Below, one piece after another: positions 1-12,196 of a stretch of 64,000 nt of DNA. The DNA is from Pteria penguin (taxonomy: Eukaryota > Mollusca > Bivalvia > Pterioida > Pteriidae). Below the pieces are notes generated by a model. It saw only the letters and a program-made list of their open reading frames with translations, ran no database searches and was not told the origin of the DNA. How positions within the stretch are numbered: position 1 is the first letter of the stretch; every line of letters begins with the position of its first letter. The stretch covers positions 65,756,679 through 65,820,678 of the forward strand of contig CM068584.1 in NCBI GenBank assembly GCA_035048485.1. Reading direction: 5' to 3'. The position numbers and the translations under genes are program-made.

Positions 1-545
1 AGTATAACAAAAATTTCACAAGCTAGCATAGCAGGTAAAAATGGGGTATATATATTAAATACTAATTTTTTTTTACTTGACAATCCTTTCTTGGTACCTC
101 AACTTTTATAAAATAAATTAACTTCTTTTTTTATAGTTCTATAAGGAACGTTAAAATATTTGTTCTTATAGAGATGAGTAAAATCATATTCCCTCTTTTC
201 ACGATATTTGTTGATAAAGCGAGCTATTGTAATAGTACGTTATACCAAGACCGTCCGTTGTTCGTACATTTTGGACATTCCTCCTAATTATTTTGACAGA
301 TTTTAATCAAATTTGATATATCATGGTTATCTTATAAGCATAGGCATCACTCCAATAAAAGGTGTTATACGTCTCGGGAAAGAAGTTTCTTTGAGGAACC
401 TGAAGTGAATTACATTTTTTTTTTAATCTGCATGGCTTATTATAATGTATGTGCATCGGTTTTTGTCTCTACGTCGATAGGCAGAAAACTTGTTACAGTA
501 AGGTCTCACAGTTTGGTACGCTATATATTAATAATAGTAAAAGTG
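1..545. repeat. Left flank of composite minisatellite block, copy 1
   Basis: This stretch is collinear with 32342-32925 and more loosely with 23165-23370. Shared landmarks are CAAGCTAGCATAGCAG, the CTTGACAATCCTTTCTTGG segment, the CACGATATTT/AAGCGAGCTATTGT segment and the final TCGATAGGCAGAAAACTTG. No coding exon is visible. At the two other copies this block lies on the upstream (higher-coordinate) side of a minus-strand TIMP gene, so it is probably part of a segmental duplication. Confidence 0.85.
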
Positions 546-1462
546 GGGTACATGGATAATAGTGATGAGGGGTATACATATATAATGTTGATGTGGGTTA
601 TACACATATAATGGTGATGTTAAGTATGAATATACAATGGAAATATGGGATATACATATATAACAGTGATGTGGGGTATACTTATATAATGGTGATGTGG
701 GATATACATATATAATGGTGATGTGGGTTATACACATATAATGGTGATGTTAAGTATGAATATACAATGGAAATATGGGATATACATATATAATAGTGAT
801 GTGGGGTATACTTATATAATGGTGATGTGGGATATACATATATAATAGTGATGTGGGGTATACTTATATAATGGTGATGTAGGGTATACATATATAATGG
901 TGATGTTGGGTATACATATATAATGGTGATGTGGGGTATACATATATAATGGTGATGTAGGGCATACATATATAATTGTGATGTGGGGTACACATATATA
1001 ATAGTGATGTGGGGTATACAAATATAATGGTGATGTGGGGTATACATATATAATAGTGATGTGGGGTATACATATATAATGGTGATGTAGGGCATACATA
1101 TATAATTGTGATGTGGGGTACACATATATAATAGTGATGTGGGGTATACAAATATAATGGTGGTGTGGGGTATACATATATAATAGTGATGTGGGGTATA
1201 CAAATATAATGGTGATGTGGGGTATACATATATAATGGTGATGTAGGGAACACATATAATGGTGATGTGGGGAACACATATAATGGTGATGTGGGGTATA
1301 CATATATAATAGTGATGTAGGGTATACATATATAATAGTGACGTGGGGTATACATATATAATGTTGATGTAGGGAACACATATAATGGTGATGTGGGGTA
1401 TACATATAGAATGGTGATGTGGGGAACACATATATAATGGTAGTGTGGGGTATACATATATA
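546..1462. repeat. 26-bp minisatellite array 1 (about 34 units)
   Basis: Tandem units have the consensus GGTGATGTGGGG followed by TATACATATATAAT, with point variants such as GTAGGG, AACACA and CAAATA. A five-unit (130-bp) higher-order duplication is visible: the variant TTAAGTATGAATATACAATG occurs at about 620 and again at about 750. The reverse strand lacks stop codons in all frames, which creates long artificial open frames. Confidence 0.95.
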
Positions 1463-2085
1463 CATAAGAAAATGAGGGAACTGAACATTTTTAGCGAAGA
1501 CTTCAGACCTCAACGTATTTACTACATTGTTTACATTTTTGTATTACTCACTAAGATGAAAGTTGCAATAAGCGATAATATTATTCCTGGATTAAGATTC
1601 CAACACACTCATATGCCGTTTCATAATAATAAAACCTTGTATGAACTAATCCGATATGCAAGAAGTTCGTCGTAGACACCACAAGGCATGTTGATAATAT
1701 TTTCATAGCTGACGGAGTCATGTCTTAATGGATAATTGTATAAAAGTGCTAAACGATAAAACTGAATATGCTCTGAAACGGGCTGTTGTAGTAATGATAA
1801 TACCACTACTACTACTACTAATAATAATAATTGGGTGTTTTTTAACTTTAGTAAGTAGAGGTATACCCGGAAAAAGACAAACAAATGTATCATTGAGCGT
1901 AGCTGAGTATACTACCATTCACCAAAAAGTATTGTTGTGTGCTGTATGATGAAAGAGGAATGTCATTTCGACATAATATGTGATGTATATGGTGAAATTC
2001 CTGAATTTCGTTTGTGCTATTGTCAAAGTGAATGTCTTCTAGGGACTGCATCGTCTGAAAGTTATTATCAAATAAAACAAATAAT
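1463..2085. repeat. Right tail of composite block, copy 1
   Basis: Sequence after the minisatellite matches 16745-16990 (GGGAACTGAA, CCGTTTCATCATAATAAAACC, CCGATATGCAAGAAG) and, further on, 35370-35560 (GAGCGTAACTGGGTATAC, GTCATTTTGACAT). It includes a short (TAC)(TAA) tract at about 1800-1832. The motif around ATATGCAAGAAGTGCATCGTAAG recurs at 6350, 6660, 16880, 24150 and 34330, marking an old dispersed element family. No intact gene is seen. Confidence 0.75.
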
Positions 2086-3180
2086 TGTATGTGTTTGAAT
2101 TAAGAGCTTTAACCTAAAGGAGTAGGTGGGATAAGGGTAAAAATCGGCCCTGTAACAGAAATCTATCATAAGTAGTGAAAAGATAACCATGCAATTGTAG
2201 TTTCAGAAATTATAGCAGATATAATTGCAGATTTTAACCTTCATGAATATCTTAATTTGGTAAGAAAAATGTATCTGATACCTACTCGTTGATAATTTTT
2301 GACGTCATGGGGACATAGCGTTGCGACGTCATAAATATAACTTGTCAATTCAGTAGAATAACCGATATTCCAAACCAAAGGAATTATTATTTAGATTGTC
2401 ATATCTGTAACAGGATAGAGGATTATTTAATTTATTAACAATTAGATATTTGTTTACCACTTACTTACGCCATTAACCATTTTATTCCTCTGTCGCAGTG
2501 ATATCATTAAACTAGTTTAATACCAGGAAAAACGTTATAGCAATACATTCGCCAAAACGTGTGTGGGATAGCACATCCCATCATTGTTTTTACCTATATT
2601 TTGAACAATATGTGTAAGCACCAAGTGTAAGGGGAAAATGTGGAATCATAGTTCGTATGTACATTAAGAACCAAACTCTCCAATAACGTGCAACATGAAC
2701 ATAAAATTATATACTATAAAACCAAACAAACTTCATGTGCATATGTTATTAACACCTTCAATTGACACATAGCCACCAAAAATCATTTACACATGTACAC
2801 ACACATGTACTCGCACATTCACACACACCTTGGCTTTTAAAATCTTTATATTTCATTCTAGCATTTCTTATATCATTTTCACTACGTCAAAGCCTTGCGT
2901 CTAGCTCTGCTCATAGTAAAGCGCAAAACCTTGACGTAGTGAACATTTTCTTAAATCAAACATAACATTGAAGATACATTTGAACTACATCGTTTTCCTG
3001 TTAATAAGATGAGTGTAGAAGAAAGTCATAAACCTTCACCTAATTTCTGCCTCACTGTCTGACTGGTCCATGACTTCGGGAAACTTTTCAGCATCATCTA
3101 TGTATGCGGAAAACGTTCTTGAGCGAACTGCTGTGGAAATTTTCTTTACGAGCACACGCCATGTACCACAGAACGCTGGT
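2086..3180. other. Intergenic stretch without recognisable gene
   Basis: No open frame with family resemblance is seen, and there is no paired splice structure. The only structured element is an imperfect inverted repeat at 2879-2943. The stretch ends at the TGGT that forms the left junction of the 4.33-kb tandem array. Confidence 0.6.
2879..2943. repeat. Imperfect 22-bp inverted repeat (hairpin)
   Basis: The left arm TTCACTACGTCAAAGCC pairs with the right arm ending CTTGACGTAGTGAA. The arms are separated by about 21 bp, with one or two mismatches near the inner ends. It may be the footprint of a small foldback element. Function is unknown. Confidence 0.7.
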
Positions 3181-3529
3181 AATATGGGCACAAGGTCCGA
3201 TTACTCTTGATCCAGATTTACTTTTACAGTACCATCCCGTTATAGCCCATTGGTCATATGAATTCCAGCAAGTAGATTTTTTTTTCGCAGATGTTTGCCT
3301 ACTTTGTATTTAAGCACACAGGATGCCATCACTATAGTCATTCACCATGATTTGGTATGCGCCATCACTTGTTAAGTGTTATTGGGTGTAAGTTTTGGCC
3401 ACATTTACTTGATAAATACGAAGGGTCGCCTCTCTTATTTGGACTTCTGATAAACATGGGACATTTAAGACAATATTTGCAGAGTTGTCAAATCCTTTTC
3501 CATTTGTATGCTCGCTTCTCCTCACTTTT

Positions 3530-5332
3530 CTAGTTTTTCTCCTTAGAAAGAATTCTCATTTTGGCTGCCATGATTTCATCGTCCTCCATACTACAATGCC
3601 TTAATGGCGGACTGTATTTGTTGTAGAGTGCACAGACGATTTTAACATAATGTCCTAAGTAAAGGTATTTGACAATTTGCAAAGACTTTGTCCAAATAGT
3701 GCCAGGTTTTCACTTTACCATTAACCGATTCCACTACCCATCTTATCTAAAATTAAAGTTGTTATATCAACATTTATTCATAGAATTTGGGAATAATGTC
3801 TCAGTTCAGATAATTATAATAGATCTTATTATTTTTATGCATATTATTTTTGTCCTGCCTGTCTATCAACATTAATCTTGGCCATAACCTGTGAATTGTA
3901 GGGTGCAGAGACTTCAATTTTGACATTCGTACTCAATTAACAAGCCCTTTAAAAAGACACAAAGCTCGATTACCTTTTGAATTTGACAGTGGCCTTCTCC
4001 CTAAAAATAATTTTATGGACTTTGTTGCCGCCGGGGGCATTAGTGTTTTACATACACAGTTTGCTTATCTCAGAAATGAGCCTTGGAATATTTGAATCCC
4101 AGGTTGGAAGTTGTTTGTCTCGTTTTCGTAGAAAAGCTGGTATTGCAACCTGAATACCTTAGTCGTCTAGCATATTTGTGGCGTCTTTAAATTCTCTGTC
4201 AACTATGAAAGTGTTATTCTTCTTTACCCACTCCTTTATCTCCTGCATATATCTTTTTAACATACGATTCAATATGCGGGCATCACTTTTTACCGTCTGC
4301 CATGTATGGACCAAGTACAACCACAATGTAACCCATAAGTTAAGAGAGGCATATATGACTGAATATGGCCAGTGGCGGTTCAGTGAATACAGAAGGGAGG
4401 GACTGAAACAACAATACAAATTTACTTGAGGCAATGAAGTGCCACTTAAGAGGATGAACAGAAAATTATGATTGTCCGTCTCCCTGACTTCTGTCTCTTT
4501 CATCACATATCGATATTACTTTTACTTATCATTTTTCTCATGTTTCAGATTGTGCCAATATATTTAAAAAATTTGGTTGCCTCCTACTTCCACATCGCGA
4601 TATAATTGACATATATTAAAGTGACTTAAACTAAACCAAACAACTCCCTCCCCATCCGCCTATTACCATCCATTTCATGCGTGGATCTAGAGATGGGAAT
4701 CATCTGAGCCAATCCTGATATCCAGTCAGATGACTTGCCGTGGTTTTCTCAAATGATTGTATAATAGGTAACTGTATAACCTGTCACATGGTTAGACAAC
4801 CTTTCGAAAAATGTCTGCATCTGCGTCTGCCCATGCACCTGGATGAGGACATGTAAGTTTATGTATATTGAAGAGTGCATACCTGTAGTGGTTACCATCA
4901 TCATAGGTTTAACCAGTGGTCGATGCTTATGAAGGCTATAAAATCTACGTTGCAATAAGAAGTTTCCGCTTTTCTGGATGTATTGTGCCATCTAGCACTA
5001 AGATTACTTGAGGCACGATGATGTCCGAGGAAAGCAGTTCTTTAGCAAGCAGCCTGCTGTAGCAAAAGATTACTTCCTCCATGCTTACGTGCTGGAATCC
5101 CAGATTATTTGGCTCAAAGCTGGACATCAGAGCAGTTGAAACTGCACAGTCAATTTATCATATAAGAATTAGAAATCATAAAAATGTTAATGTAATCGCC
5201 ATCTGTCATGTTGTCTGCATCGTCGAAGTCCAATCGGGTATTCCTGCTTTCTTTCAAATGATCCCTCATCATGGAAAGTAATCTTAAGATAGATGATCTG
5301 TTAACAAAGGTGTGTGCATATGTGGCCTTCAT
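3530..5332 (-). pseudogene. Broken DDE_Tnp_4-type transposase (Harbinger/ISL2EU-like), unit 1
   Basis: Read on the minus strand, the pieces follow the order of a DDE_Tnp_4 (PF13359) transposase. They are an N-terminal LDFDDADNMTDGDY piece (about 5150-5332); [12 protein letters not shown] to ILVLDGT (first Asp, 4945-5127); after a frameshift, [10 protein letters not shown] and [17 protein letters not shown] (about 4890-4985); GYIVVVLGPYMADGKK, shifted one base into SDARILNRMLKR; FIVDREFKDA (second Asp); an in-frame TAA at 4156-4158; LGIQVAIPAFLRKRD; RWVVESVNGKVK (catalytic Glu, about 3700); and VCALYNKYSPPLRH, ending in TAG at 3530-3532. The helix-turn-helix segment between the first two pieces is missing, and about 560 bp of foreign DNA splits the domain near 4325-4890. 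It cannot encode an active enzyme. The family is recognised from motifs; assignment below superfamily level is inference. Confidence 0.85.
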
Positions 5333-5990
5333 CCTCCGGAACTCATTTTATCTGAAGCGATCATTTGCAGTGTGATTAGGGCAGCACCTTGTACCCTCCG
5401 GTGCAAGCATTTCTGTCCCTGAAAATAAAATACAGTGATGTTTAGTATTGAACTCAAATGAATTTATATTTCAATCGATGTTTTATCGCTAAGACACTAT
5501 GCAAACGAGCCGCTGATGGGACCCGTACCCTAGCACTTAATGTCATAGGTCAAGCATGCTGTCGACTGAGATACATTAGCTCATATACATGAAGAATAAC
5601 GCTCAACTTTTGAGTACACTTCGTATTGGAAGAAGAAGAAGAAGATAGAGATGTAGGTGTCGGCTGTTTAGAATACGTAATATGAAGCAATATTTATGTT
5701 AACTAATTAACTTATTTATTTTTGCATTCATCTATACTCTGGCTATCAGTATATACATGTTGTGGTTTGAAAAATAGCATTACTGAAATGAACGAAAATA
5801 CCAGAAGAGAGTTCTCACCAATGTAGGTAGAAATCAAGTAGAAGAACCTTATCAAAAGATATAAGACATTATCTAATGGAGTGATAGGATTTAGTGGATA
5901 AAAAACAAACAAACAAACAAACAAACTAACCCTGGGCTCGAATTTATAAATATATAAATTAAATATAATCCATTTGGTAATGTTGTGAAA

Positions 5991-6370
5991 GGAGATCTCC
6001 ATATTGTTCGCAATGAAAAACTTAGAGATCTTTTAAGTAACGGACCAAAATATAGAGCGTCACAGTTATCTATATGGCGTCAAAATTTTGATATTATTAT
6101 GAATACATGTGAAGAGTATGACAGACATTGGAGAGTAGGTTGAATTAGATATTTTCTGGATGGCTGAAGTCGACCAGGAGGCTACTAAAGGAAAGAGTTC
6201 GAAGACTTTGTCATTTTTTCATGAACAAACACTATTCAATATTTCATTACTCCAGTGTCGTTAGAGAACTTTCTCGACTTCACGAAGACCTCATTATTGT
6301 TCCTCCTGACAAGGCAGCTAACAATTATACATACGTATGTGATCCGATATCCAATAAGTGCATCGTACGT
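5991..6370 (+). pseudogene. Penelope-like reverse-transcriptase N-terminal fragment, unit 1
   Basis: The plus strand reads KLRDLLSNGPKYRASQLSIW, then NFDIIMNTCEEYDRHWRV, a stop and frameshifts, and then VVRELSRLHEDLIIVPPDKAANNYTYVC. The first part (RxLLxxGPxYR) and the VPxDKAxNNxxFVC motif are characteristic of proteins encoded by Penelope-like/GIY-YIG retroelements common in bivalve genomes. No polymerase catalytic motif follows, so this is a decayed 5' fragment. The family call rests on recalled motif resemblance. Confidence 0.6.
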
Positions 6371-6907
6371 AACACAATAACATAATAATGTTTTAATAGA
6401 CTGCGAAGATATGGAAAGCTGTGTAAAGGTGCTTAAAGATTAAAAAAGGCTGATTTATCCTGCTTTTCCGCTTATCCTTTAGTGGAGATAGAGGAAACAG
6501 TCAAAAATGAAAATGACACCGAGGACAATGACGGTCTGTTGATAAATACAATTAAGAATAACCCGCTATCTTGCAATAAAAGATATCCTTTCTGCATTTC
6601 TGGATAACATACATGAAACGTACCAAAGTAAAAATATCTTGTCCTTTGATACAATCCAATATGCAAAAAAATGCATCGTAAGCAACTCAAGACATGCTGA
6701 TAATGTTTTTATAGACGGCGAATAATTTAATGGCATGGCGTGGATTTTAAGAGACATTTTGATCGATTAGTGAGCCTGCATTTTCAACAATGACTATCAT
6801 AATGGTGCCTAGACTTCCACACTCCCTTCCCTTTTGCATTTATACCGTAATACAACCTCACTTACCTCTCCTAAAAACAATACAATTACGAATACTACTA
6901 CCACCAA

Positions 6908-6977
<70 letters not shown>

Positions 6978-7013
6978 TATTATTATAATTATTATTATTA
7001 GTAGTAGTATTAT
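6908..7013. repeat. Compound (TAC)(TAA)(TTA) microsatellite, unit 1
   Basis: Eleven TAC triplets are followed by twelve TAA, then TTA-rich sequence and GTAGTAG. Counterparts are at 11242-11341 (12 TAC, 10 TAA) and 15583-15670 (13 TAC, 10 TAA, shorter TTA tract). The open frames of about 95 residues here are runs of Leu/Ile or Ser and are artefacts of the triplets. Confidence 0.95.
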
Positions 7014-7864
7014 ATTGATACCATACCAAAGAATTGTATGTTTGCGCATGTGCAAAACATATTCCAAGAACAAAAGATAGTTTTTTTATTATTATTTTTC
7101 ATATGGTTCTCGTTTAACCGCGCGATTTTTGTAGGAATGTGGTGCTCGGCGGCATTTTCTCGATGTAATACACAGAAAAAAGGTATATCATGAGAAGCAA
7201 GACAGAAAACTGTATGATTTCCCGTATTTCCACCAAAATGATGTCCGTCTTATTCTAGATGTTTTTGTTTACTTCAAAATGTGTCATTACTTACCAAATT
7301 GAATTATTCATGAATGCTCTAATACTTTGCTACTAACCATTTTCAATTGAAATGTTATCACCGTAGAGTGCAGTGTCCTATAAGATGTCCCGAATAAGAA
7401 ATGCCATTTTGACAAAATATGTACTTCACGTAAACTTCGTGACATTCTCAAGCTGATATTCCTATTTTTGTAAATTAGCCCTCGCAACCACATGTAACGT
7501 CGCTCTAGTCATGGTAATATGGGCACAAGGTCCGATTACTCTTGATCCAGATTTACTTTTACAGTACCATCCCGTTATAGCCCATTGGTCATATGAATTC
7601 CAGCAAGTAGATTTTTTTTTCGCAGATGTTTGCCTACTTTGTATTTAAGCACACAGGATGCCATCACTATAGTCATTCACCATGATTTGGTATGCGCCAT
7701 CACTTGTTAAGTGTTATTGGGTGTAAGTTTTGGCCACATTTACTTGATAAATACGAAGGGTCGCCTCTCTTATTTGGACTTCTGATAAACATGGGACATT
7801 TAAGACAATATTTGCAGAGTTGTCAAATCCTTTTCCATTTGTATGCTCGCTTCTCCTCACTTTT

Positions 7865-9666
7865 CTAGTTTTTCTCCTTAGAAAGAATTCTCATTTTGGC
7901 TGCCATGATTTCATCGTCCTCCATACTACAATGCCTTAATGGCGGACTGTATTTGTTGTAGAGTGCACAGACGATTTTAACATAATGTCCTAAGTAAAGG
8001 TATTTGACAATTTGCAAAGACTTTGTCCAAATAGTGCCAGGTTTTCACTTTACCATTAACCGATTCCACTACCCATCTTATCTAAAATTAAAGTTGTTAT
8101 ATCAACATTTATTCATAGAATTTGGGAATAATGTCTCAGTTCAGATAATTATAATAGATCTTATTATTTTTATGCATATTATTTTTGTCCTGCCTGTCTA
8201 TCAACATTAATCTTGGCCATAACCTGTGAATTGTAGGGTGCAGAGACTTCAATTTTGACATTCGTACTCAATTAACAAGCCCTTTAAAAAGACACAAAGC
8301 TCGATTACCTTTTGAATTTGACAGTGGCCTTCTCCCTAAAAATAATTTTATGGACTTTGTTGCCGCCGGGGGCATTAGTGTTTTACATACACAGTTTGCT
8401 TATCTCAGAAATGAGCCTTGGAATATTTGAATCCCAGGTTGGAAGTTGTTTGTCTCGTTTTCGTAGAAAAGCTGGTATTGCAACCTGAATACCTTAGTCG
8501 TCTAGCATATTTGTGGCGTCTTTAAATTCTCTGTCAACTATGAAAGTGTTATTCTTCTTTACCCACTCCTTTATCTCCTGCATATATCTTTTTAACATAC
8601 GATTCAATATGCGGGCATCACTTTTTACCGTCTGCCATGTATGGACCAAGTACAACCACAATGTAACCCATAAGTTAAGAGAGGCATATATGACTGAATA
8701 TGGCCAGTGGCGGTTCAGTGAATACAGAAGGGAGGGACTGAAACAACAATACAAATTTACTTGAGGCAATGAAGTGCCACTTAAGAGGATGAACAGAAAA
8801 TTATGATTGTCCGTCTCCCTGACTTCTGTCTCTTTCATCACATATCGATATTACTTTTACTTATCATTTTTCTCATGTTTCAGATTGTGCCAATATATTT
8901 AAAAATTTGGTTGCCTCCTACTTCCACATCGCGATATAATTGACATATATTAAAGTGACTTAAACTAAACCAAACAACTCCCTCCCCATCCGCCTATTAC
9001 CATCCATTTCATGCGTGGATCTAGAGATGGGAATCATCTGAGCCAATCCTGATATCCAGTCAGATGACTTGCCGTGGTTTTCTCAAATGATTGTATAATA
9101 GGTAACTGTATAACCTGTCACATGGTTAGACAACCTTTCGAAAAATGTCTGCATCTGCGTCTGCCCATGCACCTGGATGAGGACATGTAAGTTTATGTAT
9201 ATTGAAGAGTGCATACCTGTAGTGGTTACCATCATCATAGGTTTAACCAGTGGTCGATGCTTATGAAGGCTATAAAATCTACGTTGCAATAAGAAGTTTC
9301 CGCTTTTCTGGATGTATTGTGCCATCTAGCACTAAGATTACTTGAGGCACGATGATGTCCGAGGAAAGCAGTTCTTTAGCAAGCAGCCTGCTGTAGCAAA
9401 AGATTACTTCCTCCATGCTTACGTGCTGGAATCCCAGATTATTTGGCTCAAAGCTGGACATCAGAGCAGTTGAAACTGCACAGTCAATTTATCATATAAG
9501 AATTAGAAATCATAAAAATGTTAATGTAATCGCCATCTGTCATGTTGTCTGCATCGTCGAAGTCCAATCGGGTATTCCTGCTTTCTTTCAAATGATCCCT
9601 CATCATGGAAAGTAATCTTAAGATAGATGATCTGTTAACAAAGGTGTGTGCATATGTGGCCTTCAT
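7865..9666 (-). pseudogene. Broken DDE_Tnp_4-type transposase, unit 2
   Basis: This is the copy-2 counterpart of 3530-5332. It carries the same lesions: missing helix-turn-helix segment, frameshift after ILVLDGT, interruption inside the catalytic domain, and a stop in place of Leu after NMLDD. Because identical lesions occur in all three units, inactivation came before the tandem triplication. Confidence 0.85.
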
Positions 9667-10324
9667 CCTCCGGAACTCATTTTATCTGAAGCGATCATTT
9701 GCAGTGTGATTAGGGCAGCACCTTGTACCCTCCGGTGCAAGCATTTCTGTCCCTGAAAATAAAATACAGTGATGTTTAGTATTGAACTCAAATGAATTTA
9801 TATTTCAATCGATGTTTTATCGCTAAGACACTATGCAAACGAGCCGCTGATGGGACCCGTACCCTAGCACTTAATGTCATAGGTCAAGCATGCTGTCGAC
9901 TGAGATACATTAGCTCATATACATGAAGAATAACGCTCAACTTTTGAGTACACTTCGTATTGGAAGAAGAAGAAGAAGATAGAGATGTAGGTGTCGGCTG
10001 TTTAGAATACGTAATATGAAGCAATATTTATGTTAACTAATTAACTTATTTATTTTTGCATTCATCTATACTCTGGCTATCAGTATATACATGTTGTGGT
10101 TTGAAAAATAGCATTACTGAAATGAACGAAAATACCAGAAGAGAGTTCTCACCAATGTAGGTAGAAATCAAGTAGAAGAACCTTATCAAAAGATATAAGA
10201 CATTATCTAATGGAGTGATAGGATTTAGTGGATAAAAAACAAACAAACAAACAAACAAACTAACCCTGGGCTCGAATTTATAAATATATAAATTAAATAT
10301 AATCCATTTGGTAATGTTGTGAAA

Positions 10325-10704
10325 GGAGATCTCCATATTGTTCGCAATGAAAAACTTAGAGATCTTTTAAGTAACGGACCAAAATATAGAGCGTCACAGT
10401 TATCTATATGGCGTCAAAATTTTGATATTATTATGAATACATGTGAAGAGTATGACAGACATTGGAGAGTAGGTTGAATTAGATATTTTCTGGATGGCTG
10501 AAGTCGACCAGGAGGCTACTAAAGGAAAGAGTTCGAAGACTTTGTCATTTTTTCATGAACAAACACTATTCAATATTTCATTACTCCAGTGTCGTTAGAG
10601 AACTTTCTCGACTTCACGAAGACCTCATTATTGTTCCTCCTGACAAGGCAGCTAACAATTATACATACGTATGTGATCCGATATCCAATAAGTGCATCGT
10701 ACGT
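10325..10704 (+). pseudogene. Penelope-like reverse-transcriptase fragment, unit 2
   Basis: Copy-2 counterpart of 5991-6370, with the same GPKYR and VPPDKAANN motifs and the same internal stop. Confidence 0.6.
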
Positions 10705-11241
10705 AACACAATAACATAATAATGTTTTAATAGACTGCGAAGATATGGAAAGCTGTGTAAAGGTGCTTAAAGATTAAAAAAGGCTGATTTATCCTGCTTT
10801 TCCGCTTATCCTTTAGTGGAGATAGAGGAAACAGTCAAAAATGAAAATGACACCGAGGACAATGACGGTCTGTTGATAAATACAATTAAGAATAACCCGC
10901 TATCTTGCAATAAAAGATATCCTTTCTGCATTTCTGGATAACATACATGAAACGTACCAAAGTAAAAATATCTTGTCCTTTGATACAATCCAATATGCAA
11001 AAAAATGCATCGTAAGCAACTCAAGACATGCTGATAATGTTTTTATAGACGGCGAATAATTTAATGGCATGGCGTGGATTTTAAGAGACATTTTGATCGA
11101 TTAGTGAGCCTGCATTTTCAACAATGACTATCATAATGGTGCCTAGACTTCCACACTCCCTTCCCTTTTGCATTTATACCGTAATACAACCTCACTTACC
11201 TCTCCTAAAAACAATACAATTACGAATACTACTACCACCAA

Positions 11242-11308
<67 letters not shown>

Positions 11309-12196
11309 TATTATTATAATTATTATTATTAGTAGTAGTATTATATTGATACCATACCAAAGAATTGTATGTTTGCGCATGTGCAAAACATATTCCAAGA
11401 ACAAAAGATAGTTTTTTTATTATTATTTTTCATATGGTTCTCGTTTAAACCGCGCGATTTTTGTAGGAATGTGGTGCTCGGCGGCATTTTCTCGATGTAA
11501 TACACAGAAAAAAGGTATATCATGAGAAGCAAGACAGAAAACTGTATGATTTCCCGTATTTCCACCAAAATGATGTCCGTCTTATTCTAGATGTTTTTGT
11601 TTACTTCAAAATGTGTCATTACTTACCAAATTGAATTATTCATGAATGCTCTAATACTTTGCTACTAACCATTTTCAATTGAAATGTTATCACCGTAGAG
11701 TGCAGTGTCCTATAAGATGTCCCGAATAAGAAATGCCATTTTGACAAAATATGTACTTCACGTAAACTTCGTGACATTCTCAAGCTGATATTCCTATTTT
11801 TGTAAATTAGCCCTCGCAACCACATGTAACGTCGCTCTAGTCATGGTAATATGGGCACAAGGTCCGATTACTCTTGATCCAGATTTACTTTTACAGTACC
11901 ATCCCGTTATAGCCCATTGGTCATATGAATTCCAGCAAGTAGATTTTTTTTTCGCAGATGTTTGCCTACTTTGTATTTAAGCACACAGGATGCCATCACT
12001 ATAGTCATTCACCATGATTTGGTATGCGCCATCACTTGTTAAGTGTTATTGGGTGTAAGTTTTGGCCACATTTACTTGATAAATACGAAGGGTCGCCTCT
12101 CTTATTTGGACTTCTGATAAACATGGGACATTTAAGACAATATTTGCAGAGTTGTCAAATCCTTTTCCATTTGTATGCTCGCTTCTCCTCACTTTT

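Larger units (their letters stand above)
3181..7515. repeat. 4.33-kb tandem unit, copy 1 (4335 bp)
   Basis: First of three direct copies. The unit starts AATATGGGCACAAGG and ends GTCGCTCTAGTCATGGT. Compared with copy 2 it has one more A in the A-run near 4566, a (TAC)11(TAA)12 tract instead of (TAC)12(TAA)10, and one fewer A near 7126. These differences account for the whole 3-bp length difference. It contains a transposase pseudogene, a Penelope-like fragment and microsatellites. The last 200 bp resemble the tail of the composite block (compare 35380-35560). Confidence 0.97.
7516..11847. repeat. 4.33-kb tandem unit, copy 2 (4332 bp)
   Basis: Direct repeat of 3181-7515. The same open frames recur at a constant offset of 4335, 4334 or 4332, and their translations are identical outside the microsatellite. 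It carries an extra A (TTTAAACC near 11448) that is absent from copies 1 and 3. Confidence 0.97.

Noticed and set aside
546..1462. CRISPR-like array
   Set aside because: The units follow one another with no unique spacers, the genome is eukaryotic, and no cas genes are present.
6790..7080. Leu/Ile-rich 96-residue membrane-like proteins in each tandem unit (also 11124-11411, 15456-15740)
   Set aside because: They are translations of TAC/TAA triplet runs, and their length changes with the microsatellite.
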